From positions 1 to 32,229 of the forward strand of contig DSDW01000092.1 of NCBI GenBank assembly GCA_011048515.1: 32,229 bases of DNA. The letters are read 5' to 3'. Under the pieces are notes generated by a model that was given only the letters and a program-made list of their open reading frames with translations, did not search any database and had not been told where the DNA came from. Within the stretch, counting starts at the first letter, position 1. The number at the start of each line of letters is the position of its first letter. Shown piece after piece: positions 1 through 6,825 of this stretch. Source of the DNA: Campylobacterota bacterium. GTDB lineage: Bacteria; Campylobacterota; Campylobacteria; Campylobacterales; Sulfurovaceae. Made by a program: the position numbers and the translations under genes.

Positions 1-417
1 CATATACCATGCCGTATAATCCATCGAAATACCCAGGATAAAAAGCCCTATCAGAAAGGCTGTCTGGTTGCCTCTTTTTTTATAATAGTAGGCGATCCCC
101 AGCGGGAAGAGCCACTGAAACACCGTACCCATCGCCACCATGATAAACTTCGGACACGGCAGGATGTAGCACACCCCATGTCCCCCTTCATGCACGATAC
201 CCAAAGTCTGGTTGATAACAAACTGATAGAGGATAAAAAGAAATTCAAGAATCCCGTTGATCTGATGCGGGGTCATTGTATAAGGTTTGTAATTGACATA
301 AAGAATAAAGAAAAGTGTCAAGAGTATCAAAACTGCCTTTTTGGCAGATTTGGTAGGAAGGTGGTCCCGGTCAGTTTGTGTCTCTTGAAGAAGATGACTG
401 AACCTGGACTTTTTCAA
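1..417 (-). CDS. Membrane protein with HEGGH (HExxH-type) motif, 3' end cut off by the window
   Basis: The first 139 codons of a minus-strand gene are present and the frame stays open to base 1, so the C-terminus is missing. I chose the TTG at 417 because a good ribosome site (AAGGAG) lies five bases upstream and no ATG is equally well placed. The N-terminus is polar and basic (about residues 1-28). Hydrophobic segments follow at about 28-41, 55-75, 88-111 and 120-132. HEGGH at 76-80 sits inside a membrane-associated stretch followed by Cys and Pro residues. HExxH within membrane segments is typical of zinc site-2-type (M50-like) intramembrane peptidases, but the second zinc motif, usually NPDG-like, would lie beyond the window. 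It could also be a non-enzymatic membrane protein. The function assignment is an inference; that it is a real gene is well supported. Confidence 0.6.
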   Translation of the reverse strand, partial: MKKSRFSHLLQETQTDRDHLPTKSAKKAVLILLTLFFILYVNYKPYTMTPHQINGILEFLFILYQFVINQTLGIVHEGGHGVCYILPCPKFIMVAMGTVFQWLFPLGIAYYYKKRGNQTAFLIGLFILGISMDYTAWYM

Positions 418-443
418 GGGTGCTCCTTAAACATTCATACACT

Positions 444-533
444 CGTCATCCTCGGGCTTGACCCGGGGATCCATAGGTGTAGATTCCCGATGCCCGTAGG
501 GAATGCCCCTGGGGTGCGAAGTCGGGAATGACG
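444..533. repeat. Palindromic dispersed-type repeat (REP/MITE-like) between leuC and the membrane protein gene
   Basis: The ends are imperfect inverted repeats: CGTCATCCTCGGG at the left, and the complement of the right end reads CGTCATTCCCGAC. Inside there is a second dyad, ATTCCC(10)GGGAAT at 483-504. The left part translates in one frame as VILGLDPGIHR, a phrase that recurs in spurious translations of short bacterial repeats of this type. It starts five bases after the leuC stop. It has no coding capacity. No second copy is present in this window, so calling it dispersed rests on resemblance to known elements. Confidence 0.6.
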
Positions 534-538
534 GGTTC

Positions 539-1819
539 TTAGATATCGCGTGGATCTACGATCTTCCCGGCGATCGCAGAAGCAGCCGCGACTGCCGAGT
601 TTGCCAAGTAGATCTCAGAGGTTCTCGCACCCATACGGCCTACGAAGTTACGGTTGGTCGTTGCCACACAACGCTCTCCGTCACCAAGGATACCCATATA
701 CCCGCCAAGACACGCACCGCAGGTAGGGTTGGAGACGACCGCACCCGCATTGATAAGGATATCAAGGAGTCCCTCATGCTGTGCCTGAAGGAGGATCTTC
801 TGTGTTCCCGGCGTGACAATCATACGTGTGTGTTTTGCCACACGCTTGCCCTTCATGATCTCAGCAGCGATCCTGAGATCTTCGATACGTCCGTTCGTAC
901 AGGAACCGATCATGACCTGGTCGATCTTGATATCATCAGCTACTGCTGTTTCAACCGGCTTGCCGTTTTCAGGAAGGAACGGATAAGCAATTACAGGAGA
1001 GAGTGCTGCAGTGTCGATCGTGATCGTCTGGCAGTACTCTGCATCCGCATCAGCGTAGTGGATCTTCGGTTCCGCTCTAAGACCGCCGTTTTCAGCCTTT
1101 CTCTCTTCAAGGTATTTGAGTGTCACCTCATCCACTGCGAAGACACCGTTCTTTGCACCCGCTTCGATCACCATGTTTGCGATAGAGAACCTGTCTGACA
1201 TGCCAAGGTACTGTACTGCCTCACCCGTGAACTCGATCGCTTTGTATAGCGCTCCGTCCACGCCGATCATACGGATCAGCTCAAGGATAATATCTTTACC
1301 GTAAATGTGTTTGCCAGGTTTACCGGTCAATACCACCTTAATCGTTTCAGGCACTTTGAACCAGTTGCCCCCTGTGATCATACCAAACGCAAGGTCCGTA
1401 CTCCCCATCCCCGTAGAAAATGCGCCCAGTGCACCATGCGTACAGGTGTGGGAGTCCGCACCGATGATCACATCGCCGGGAACCACAAGCCCTTTTTCAG
1501 GAAGCAACGCATGCTCGATCCCCATATCCTTCTCATCAAAGAAGTACTTCATGTCATGCTTGTAGGCAAATTCTCTGCTGATCTTTGCCTGGTTTGCCGA
1601 AGCGATGTCTTTTGCCGGGATATAGTGATCCATCACGATACAAAAGTTATCCGGCCGTGCCAGTTTTGTCGCCCCGCTCTCTTCGAATGCCTTGATAGAG
1701 ATCGGCGTCGTGATATCATTACCGATGATCATATCGATATCTACTCTTACGATCTCTCCAGCCTTTACTTCACGACCTGCGTGCTCTGAAAAGATCTTCT
1801 CTGTAATAGTTTGACCCAT
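539..1819 (-). CDS. leuC: 3-isopropylmalate dehydratase large subunit
   Basis: A 426-residue aconitase-superfamily protein catalysing the 2- to 3-isopropylmalate isomerisation in leucine synthesis, together with LeuD. The three [4Fe-4S] cysteines are visible as C307 (GSCTNGR) and C367/C370 (NPTCGACLGG). Other family signatures are ADSHTCTHGALGAF near 121-134, and NRNFVGRMG near 389-397. At 426 residues it matches the shorter LeuC/homoaconitase-like subfamily rather than the roughly 466-residue E. coli form. The start at 1819 has an AAGGAT ribosome site. No leuD, leuA or leuB is in the window, so the partner subunit is encoded elsewhere. The gene is divergent from rqcH and ends five bases from a palindromic repeat. 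Confidence 0.95.
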   Translation of the reverse strand: MGQTITEKIFSEHAGREVKAGEIVRVDIDMIIGNDITTPISIKAFEESGATKLARPDNFCIVMDHYIPAKDIASANQAKISREFAYKHDMKYFFDEKDMGIEHALLPEKGLVVPGDVIIGADSHTCTHGALGAFSTGMGSTDLAFGMITGGNWFKVPETIKVVLTGKPGKHIYGKDIILELIRMIGVDGALYKAIEFTGEAVQYLGMSDRFSIANMVIEAGAKNGVFAVDEVTLKYLEERKAENGGLRAEPKIHYADADAEYCQTITIDTAALSPVIAYPFLPENGKPVETAVADDIKIDQVMIGSCTNGRIEDLRIAAEIMKGKRVAKHTRMIVTPGTQKILLQAQHEGLLDILINAGAVVSNPTCGACLGGYMGILGDGERCVATTNRNFVGRMGARTSEIYLANSAVAAASAIAGKIVDPRDI

Positions 1820-1855
1820 GATGTTATCCTTGATAGTACAGTGTAAATTACGCGA

Positions 1856-1861
1856 ATTATA
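1856..1861 (-). promoter_or_regulatory. Probable -10 box of the leuC promoter
   Basis: A perfect TATAAT on the minus strand about 37 bases before the leuC start codon. The upstream region is AT-rich without an obvious -35, which is usual for housekeeping promoters in Campylobacterota. Confidence 0.6.
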
Positions 1862-1875
1862 TCGAAATTTTTTTA

Positions 1876-1884
1876 TGTTAGAAT
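1876..1884 (+). promoter_or_regulatory. Probable extended -10 of the rqcH promoter
   Basis: TGTTAGAAT, an extended -10 form (TGn plus a near-consensus hexamer), lies 29 bases before the preferred rqcH start and follows a T-run. It faces the leuC -10 with 17 bases between the two hexamers. Confidence 0.5.
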
Positions 1885-1913
1885 TTCACTATCATTTCCA
1901 CCAAGGTAACTCC

Positions 1914-3257
1914 ATGAAATTGTACGAACTACAGGCCATCGCCAAACGACTGAACGACTTTAGTTTCATCAGCCGTGCAAGACGCGTGGAGGACAACACC
2001 ATAGAACTTGTCTTCGATAAAAACGAGAGCTACTTTTTCACGATGACCAGAGGGCACAGTTTTGTATACAAAGCCCCTTCCCAGAGACCGATGCAGAGCT
2101 ATAATGCCCCCTTTGACACCCTGCTTCACTCACTGCTTTCAGCCAGCAAGATCCTCTCTGTCGAAGTGCCAGGGAACGACCGTATACTGCGCATCAAAAT
2201 CGCTCCCAAAAGCTCCTACAAAGATAAGATCGTAGCGCTCCAACTGGAGTTTACAGGGAAAAATACCAATGCCATACTGCTGGATGAGTACGGGATCATC
2301 ATCGAAGCACTCAGACATATCGATGCACAAAGTTCCTTCCGGGTGATACGCCCCGGCGTGGAGCTGCTTGACCTCCCCTCGTTTGAGCGCAAAGAGGAGG
2401 AGGGGGAGCTGAGCGATGTCGATCGGTTCCTCGAAGAGAAATATACGCTGGTTCAGGCCCAAAAACTCAGAGAGCTCAAAAAGCAAAAGCTGGCCGCAAC
2501 GCAAAAAAAGATCGATAAACTCGAAGCGCTGCTTGCACAGCTGCCAAGCGAAACGCAGCTTGAAGCCCAGGCAGTCCAATACGCCAACTATGCCAACCTC
2601 ATCCTCGCAAACCTCTACCAGATCAAAGCCTACGATACAAAACTCGAGACCTATGACTTTGAGGGCAATCAGGTGAGCATCCCTTTCCCGAAAGGGATAA
2701 AGATCAACAGACTCTCAGACCACTACTTCAACCTCTCCAAGCGTGCCAGGAATAAAGCCAAAAACATCCATATTGAAAAAGACAACCTGGAGAGCAAAAA
2801 AGCGTTCTATGAGAATATCTGCTATGCCCTGCAGCAGGCCCGCACCCCTTATGAACTCGAGCTCCTCGTACCCAAACGTGCCAAGTCCCTGCGAAAAAAA
2901 GAGAAACTCAAAGAGGGGGAACTCTTCTGGATCGAAAACTACAAGGTATTCGTCGGGCGCAACAGCACCGAAAACCAAAAACTGCTCCAGCTTGCCAAGG
3001 CCAACGATGTCTGGATGCATATACGGGACATCCCCTCTTCCCATGTCATTATCCGCACCGACAAACAAAATCTGCCCGAATCGGTCATCCGGGCCGCAGC
3101 CAAACTCTGTGTTGACTTTTCTGTCAAGAACCCGGGAGATTACGAAGTCGACTATACGCAGCGTAAATTTGTCAAAGTTCAGGAGGGTTCCAATGTACTT
3201 TACAATAAATACAACACCATCCATGTGACCAAAGAGGGTGTGGAAATCAGAGTATAA
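1914..3257 (+). CDS. rqcH: RqcH/NFACT family ribosome quality control protein (fibronectin-binding-protein-like)
   Basis: A 447-residue NFACT protein. In bacteria such as B. subtilis, RqcH binds obstructed 50S subunits carrying stalled peptidyl-tRNA and adds a C-terminal alanine tail that marks the chain for degradation. The N-terminal NFACT-N region (about 1-165) contains the conserved Asp-Arg pair, D89-R90 in GNDRIL. A helical, probably coiled-coil region runs at about 170-235 and again near 275-310. The C-terminal NFACT-R domain (about 330-440) has GRNSTENQKL (349-358) and WMHIRDIPSSHVII (367-380). It is shorter than the roughly 570-residue Firmicutes proteins. I chose ATG 1914 (AAGG at 1903-1906) over an in-frame ATG at 1818, which would add 32 residues translated from promoter sequence. 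Older databases call such proteins fibronectin/fibrinogen-binding. Confidence 0.9.
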   Translation: MKLYELQAIAKRLNDFSFISRARRVEDNTIELVFDKNESYFFTMTRGHSFVYKAPSQRPMQSYNAPFDTLLHSLLSASKILSVEVPGNDRILRIKIAPKSSYKDKIVALQLEFTGKNTNAILLDEYGIIIEALRHIDAQSSFRVIRPGVELLDLPSFERKEEEGELSDVDRFLEEKYTLVQAQKLRELKKQKLAATQKKIDKLEALLAQLPSETQLEAQAVQYANYANLILANLYQIKAYDTKLETYDFEGNQVSIPFPKGIKINRLSDHYFNLSKRARNKAKNIHIEKDNLESKKAFYENICYALQQARTPYELELLVPKRAKSLRKKEKLKEGELFWIENYKVFVGRNSTENQKLLQLAKANDVWMHIRDIPSSHVIIRTDKQNLPESVIRAAAKLCVDFSVKNPGDYEVDYTQRKFVKVQEGSNVLYNKYNTIHVTKEGVEIRV

Positions 3258-3266
3258 CTCACCATT

Positions 3267-3275
3267 TGCTATAAT
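3267..3275 (+). promoter_or_regulatory. Extended -10 promoter of the cdsA-dxr-hydrolase-tsaD operon
   Basis: TGCTATAAT, a perfect TATAAT with the TGn extension, sits 28 bases before the cdsA start in the short gap after rqcH. No clear -35 is visible. It suggests that cdsA and the following genes can be transcribed independently of rqcH. Confidence 0.65.
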
Positions 3276-3303
3276 ATAGCCATACTAACATCAGGACATC
3301 ATT

Positions 3304-4062
3304 ATGATACAAAACCTCTCAGAGTTTCAACAGCGCTTGATCACCGGTGTAGGACTCATCGCACTTGTTTTAGTTATTGGGTTGATCGACAGCTTTACGC
3401 TCGCCTGGGCATTTTTGGGGGTGGTGTATATCATCGCTTTTTTTGAAGCGATGAGACTCTTTGGCCTTCGTTCCAACAGTGCCTTTTTCTGGGCTGCTTT
3501 TATCTGGATCGTTGCCTATTTCTATCCAAATCCTGATGACCTCTTCTTCTTTGTTGCCGTGGTTTTTGGTGCCTCCATCGCCTATTTTCACAATTTTGAC
3601 AAGAGACTCCTCCTCCCCTTCCTCTATCCCGTCAGCGGAATGCTCTTTGTCCTGATGCTCTACCAGGATTTCGGCATCATGACGATGTTCTGGCTAGTTG
3701 TTGCCGTCACATTGACCGATACGGGAGCCTACTTCACCGGCAAAAAGTTCGGAAAAACAAAGTTCTCTGACACTTCTCCGAACAAGACACTCGAAGGGGT
3801 CTTTGGCGGTATCTTCCTTGCCACAGTGATCGGAAGTCTTATCGGTACCCTTGTCGTACCGTTTTGGATCGCTGTAATGGTCACACTCATCACTTCTGTC
3901 GCTTCTGTATTTGGCGACCTTTTCGAATCCTATCTCAAACGTGAAGCGGGGGTCAAGGACTCCGGGGATATCCTTCCGGGGCATGGCGGCGTACTTGACC
4001 GTATCGACGGCTACCTCTTTGGTGCCGTCATGATGCTGATCTCGATGAGAGCGTTGATCTGA
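3304..4062 (+). CDS. cdsA: Phosphatidate cytidylyltransferase (CDP-diglyceride synthase)
   Basis: A 252-residue integral membrane enzyme that makes CDP-diacylglycerol from phosphatidate and CTP, the branch point of phospholipid synthesis. About seven hydrophobic segments occupy residues 12-200. SPNKTLEG (158-165) and the C-terminal CDP-alcohol signature (about 209-235: SYLKREAG, VKDSG, LPGHGGVLDRID) are intact, including the metal-binding Asp residues. The start has an AGGA site at ordinary spacing. dxr begins two bases after its stop, so the two are very probably co-transcribed. Confidence 0.95.
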   Translation: MIQNLSEFQQRLITGVGLIALVLVIGLIDSFTLAWAFLGVVYIIAFFEAMRLFGLRSNSAFFWAAFIWIVAYFYPNPDDLFFFVAVVFGASIAYFHNFDKRLLLPFLYPVSGMLFVLMLYQDFGIMTMFWLVVAVTLTDTGAYFTGKKFGKTKFSDTSPNKTLEGVFGGIFLATVIGSLIGTLVVPFWIAVMVTLITSVASVFGDLFESYLKREAGVKDSGDILPGHGGVLDRIDGYLFGAVMMLISMRALI

Positions 4063-4064
4063 GT

Positions 4065-5141
4065 ATGCAGAGCATCGTACTCTTAGGCTCTACGGGCTCC
4101 ATCGGGGTCAATACACTGCACATTGCCAAGCGATACCATATCGCAGTCGAAACACTGGTGGCAGGAAACAATATCGACCTGCTCAACCGACAGATCGCAG
4201 AACACCGTCCCCGGAGAGTCGTTATCGCCAATGAAGCAGACATATCTAGAGTCAGACATCCCGATGTGCGCGCGGGCAGCGAAGCGATCCTGGAGGCGAT
4301 CGAAGAGAGCCAAAGCGATATGGTTGTCAATGCGCTCGTCGGGTATGTGGGACTGGCTCCCACACTGAAGGCAACAAGCCTCGGCAAGAGAGTGGCACTG
4401 GCCAACAAGGAGTCTCTGGTCGTTGCCGGAGAGTTCATCGATATCTCCCTGATCACCCCGATTGACTCGGAGCACTTCGGGCTCTGGTACCTGATGAATG
4501 AGCGCCCCTTCTCCAAGCTCTATATCACAGCCAGCGGCGGGGCGTTCAGAGAGTGGGAGATAAAAAAGATGCACAGTGCAAGCTTTGCAGATGCGCTCAA
4601 ACACCCTAACTGGTCGATGGGCGACAAGATCACGATCGATTCAGCGACCATGACCAATAAACTCTTTGAACTCCTGGAAGCCAAATGGCTTTTTGATACG
4701 ACCAAGATCGATGCCTTGATCGAAAAGAACTCCATTATCCATGCATTGGCCGAGTTCAAGGACGGTTCTACCACAGCACATTTTGCCGGAGTGGACATGA
4801 AACTGCCCATCGCTTTTGCCTTGCGGGGAGAAGTCAATGAGCCGATCCTGCCTCCTACGGATTTGCTGTCGATAGGGAGCATCGAGTTCCTGCCCATAGA
4901 AGAAGAGAGATACCCTATCTGGCAGATCAAAGAGCATATTCTGGCAAATCCCCACTTGGGAGCAGTAGTCAACGCAGCCAATGAAGAGGCGATCGAAGCC
5001 TTCAAACATGGTCGGTGCAGTTTCTTCGGGATGAGCGAAATGGTACTGGATGCCTATAAAAAATTTGAAAGCTTCAAAGCCGCAACGATCGAAGAGGTCA
5101 TTGCGATCGATAAAGAGGTAAGAGATTATGTTAAAAAGTGA
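4065..5141 (+). CDS. dxr: 1-deoxy-D-xylulose 5-phosphate reductoisomerase
   Basis: A 358-residue first committed enzyme of the MEP isoprenoid pathway, converting DXP to MEP with NADPH. The NADPH-binding GSTGSIG is at 8-14 and ANKESLV at 113-119. The divalent-metal ligands are D134 and E136 (PIDSEH) and E205 (LLEAKWLF). The substrate-binding TASGGAF is at 155-161, and a flexible-loop sequence with NWSMG is at 182-186. It is somewhat shorter than E. coli Dxr (398 residues), with the same domain order. The gene lies two bases after cdsA, and its last 14 bases overlap the next gene, indicating translational coupling. Confidence 0.95.
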   Translation: MQSIVLLGSTGSIGVNTLHIAKRYHIAVETLVAGNNIDLLNRQIAEHRPRRVVIANEADISRVRHPDVRAGSEAILEAIEESQSDMVVNALVGYVGLAPTLKATSLGKRVALANKESLVVAGEFIDISLITPIDSEHFGLWYLMNERPFSKLYITASGGAFREWEIKKMHSASFADALKHPNWSMGDKITIDSATMTNKLFELLEAKWLFDTTKIDALIEKNSIIHALAEFKDGSTTAHFAGVDMKLPIAFALRGEVNEPILPPTDLLSIGSIEFLPIEEERYPIWQIKEHILANPHLGAVVNAANEEAIEAFKHGRCSFFGMSEMVLDAYKKFESFKAATIEEVIAIDKEVRDYVKK

Positions 5142-5682
5142 TAAAGTCCTGATCTTGCACGGCTGGGGCGGGAGCGATGCCCCGCACTGGCAGGCTGAGC
5201 TGGCTGCCGAAGTAGCAAAAAACTACGGCACGGTCTCTTTCCCGCTTCTGGACAACTGCCACTTCCCAAGCAGGAACCGCTGGATCAAACAGGTGATGCA
5301 GATCCTTAAGGAGTTCAAACCCGATACCGTGGTCTGCCACTCCCTGGCAAATACACTCTGGCTCTGGCTCTGTGAAGAGGAGGAGATGTGTACGGTGGAA
5401 CGGCTCTTTATGGTCTCTCCTCCCAGTCTTCAGACAGAAGAGAAGACGATCAGGACCTTCTTCCCCGCACCGATGCCAGACTCCCTGCATGCCAAAGAGG
5501 TGCAGATGATCGTTTCTGACAATGATCCCTGGATAAAAGTGGATGAGGCAACAGAGATCGCATCCCATTACAGTATACCACTGAGTGTCATCAAAAACGC
5601 AGGACATATCAATGCCGACAGCGGATACGGAAAATGGGAACTGATAGAAAATCTGATAATGGAGAAAAACGATGATAAATAG
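5128..5682 (+). CDS. RBBP9/YdeN-type small serine hydrolase (alpha/beta fold)
   Basis: A 184-residue protein of the RBBP9/YdeN alpha/beta-hydrolase family. The oxyanion region reads LILHGWGGSDAPHW (8-21). The nucleophile is S72 in CHSLA, replacing the usual GxSxG first glycine with Cys. The acid is D133 (or D131) in DNDPW, and the base is H160 in NAGHIN. No signal peptide is visible, so it should be cytoplasmic. The substrate is unknown for most of this family. It begins inside dxr (14-base overlap) and ends 15 bases before tsaD, so it is embedded in a housekeeping operon. Nothing in the sequence ties it to isoprenoid or tRNA chemistry. Confidence 0.85.
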   Translation: MLKSDKVLILHGWGGSDAPHWQAELAAEVAKNYGTVSFPLLDNCHFPSRNRWIKQVMQILKEFKPDTVVCHSLANTLWLWLCEEEEMCTVERLFMVSPPSLQTEEKTIRTFFPAPMPDSLHAKEVQMIVSDNDPWIKVDEATEIASHYSIPLSVIKNAGHINADSGYGKWELIENLIMEKNDDK

Positions 5683-5697
5683 TAGAGAGGACTCCTG

Positions 5698-6711
5698 ATG
5701 ATCTTAAGCATCGAAAGCAGCTGTGATGACAGCTCAATAGCGATCACAGAGATAGCAACCAACAAGCTTCTCTACCACAAGAAGATCTCCCAGGAAGCAG
5801 AACATGCCTGCTACGGAGGTGTCGTGCCTGAGCTTGCTTCCAGACTGCATGCCGTGGCACTTCCCAAGCTGCTTGAAGAGACCAAACCCTACTTCGACAG
5901 ACTCAAAGCCGTAGCAGTCACCAACCAGCCCGGGCTGGGCGTCACACTCCTGGAAGGGATCGCTATGGCCAAGACCCTGGCATCCCTTCAGAAGATTCCA
6001 TTGATCTCTGTACACCATCTCAAGGGACATATCTACTCGCTTTTTATCGAAAAGGAGACCATCCTGCCTCTCCTGGTCCTGCTGATCTCCGGGGGGCATA
6101 CACAGGTCATACGGGTAGAGAGTTTTGAACATATGGAGATACTGGCGACCAGTATGGATGACAGTGTGGGAGAGAGCTTTGACAAAGTAGCCAAAATGAT
6201 GGGGCTGGGGTACCCTGGCGGTCCTATCATCGAAGCGCTTGCCCTCAAAGGGGATGAAGATCGTTTTGATCTGCCTGTTCCGCTCAGAAACTCGAAGCTC
6301 ATTGCCTTTTCTCTCTCCGGACTTAAAAATGCTGTGCGTCTGGAGATCGAAAAGCTCGGCGGCATCGAAGGGATGAGCGAACAGGACAAGTGTGACCTCT
6401 CGGCAAGCTTCCAAAAAGCACTCAAGCTTCACCTGCTGCAAAAGAGCAAAAAGATCTTCGCATCCCAGCCTGTCAAAGACTTTGCGATCGTGGGGGGTGC
6501 CTCGGCCAATCAATATATCAGAGGCGCCTACCAGAAACTCTGTGATGAGTTTGGTAAAACCCTCCATGTCGCACCGCTTCAATACTGCTCGGACAATGCC
6601 GCCATGATCGGACGCTATGCGCTCGATGCCTATCAGAAAAAACAGTTTACCGATCCTTATGAGATCGACATTGTCGTCACCAAAAAACAACAAGCCGGAA
6701 TGCTCCTCTAG
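5698..6711 (+). CDS. tsaD: tRNA N6-threonylcarbamoyladenosine transferase, catalytic subunit
   Basis: A 337-residue TsaD (formerly Gcp/YgjD). It transfers the threonylcarbamoyl group from TC-AMP to A37 of ANN-decoding tRNAs with TsaB and TsaE. The ASKHA-fold start [10 protein letters not shown] is at 4-13. The metal ligands are H107 and H111 (HHLKGH) and D299 (CSDNAAMIG). The phosphate-loop sequence [11 protein letters not shown] is at 265-275. Length is standard. No tsaB, tsaE or tsaC is seen here. A GAGAGGA-type site precedes the ATG at 5698. Confidence 0.96.
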   Translation: MILSIESSCDDSSIAITEIATNKLLYHKKISQEAEHACYGGVVPELASRLHAVALPKLLEETKPYFDRLKAVAVTNQPGLGVTLLEGIAMAKTLASLQKIPLISVHHLKGHIYSLFIEKETILPLLVLLISGGHTQVIRVESFEHMEILATSMDDSVGESFDKVAKMMGLGYPGGPIIEALALKGDEDRFDLPVPLRNSKLIAFSLSGLKNAVRLEIEKLGGIEGMSEQDKCDLSASFQKALKLHLLQKSKKIFASQPVKDFAIVGGASANQYIRGAYQKLCDEFGKTLHVAPLQYCSDNAAMIGRYALDAYQKKQFTDPYEIDIVVTKKQQAGMLL

Positions 6712-6740
6712 CCTCGTTCTTCTCTATTTTCAGACTCTTC

Positions 6741-6765
6741 CCGGGAGTTGGGGTTTTACACCCGG
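6741..6765 (+). terminator. Possible terminator after tsaD
   Basis: CCGGG at 6741-6745 can pair with CCCGG at 6761-6765, followed by TTTCTAAGCACTTTTT. A competing GGG/CCC pairing is possible inside the loop. It is a weak but plausible end for the tsaD transcript. Confidence 0.35.
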
Positions 6766-6791
6766 TTTCTAAGCACTTTTTGGCTAAAATA

Positions 6792-6802
6792 TATACTATT
6801 AT
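6792..6802 (+). promoter_or_regulatory. Promoter-like AT-rich -10 region before gyrB
   Basis: TATACT (6792-6797) abuts TATTAT (6797-6802), 24-29 bases upstream of the gyrB start, after an A/T-rich tract. Either could be a -10. No convincing -35 is present. Confidence 0.4.
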
Positions 6803-6825
6803 AACCCCACAGAACGGAGTGCAAA

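Noticed and set aside
178-531. 117-codon plus-strand frame ending in VILGLDPGIHRCR
   Set aside because: It is antisense to the membrane protein and then runs through the palindromic repeat; this phrase is typical of spurious repeat translations.
503-1198. 231-codon open frame antisense to leuC
   Set aside because: It is rich in Arg, Cys and Asp, has no family resemblance, and lies wholly opposite a clear leuC.
1818-1913. Longer N-terminus for rqcH
   Set aside because: The extra 32 residues come from promoter sequence, and the NFACT domain begins at MKLYELQ with a ribosome site directly before it.
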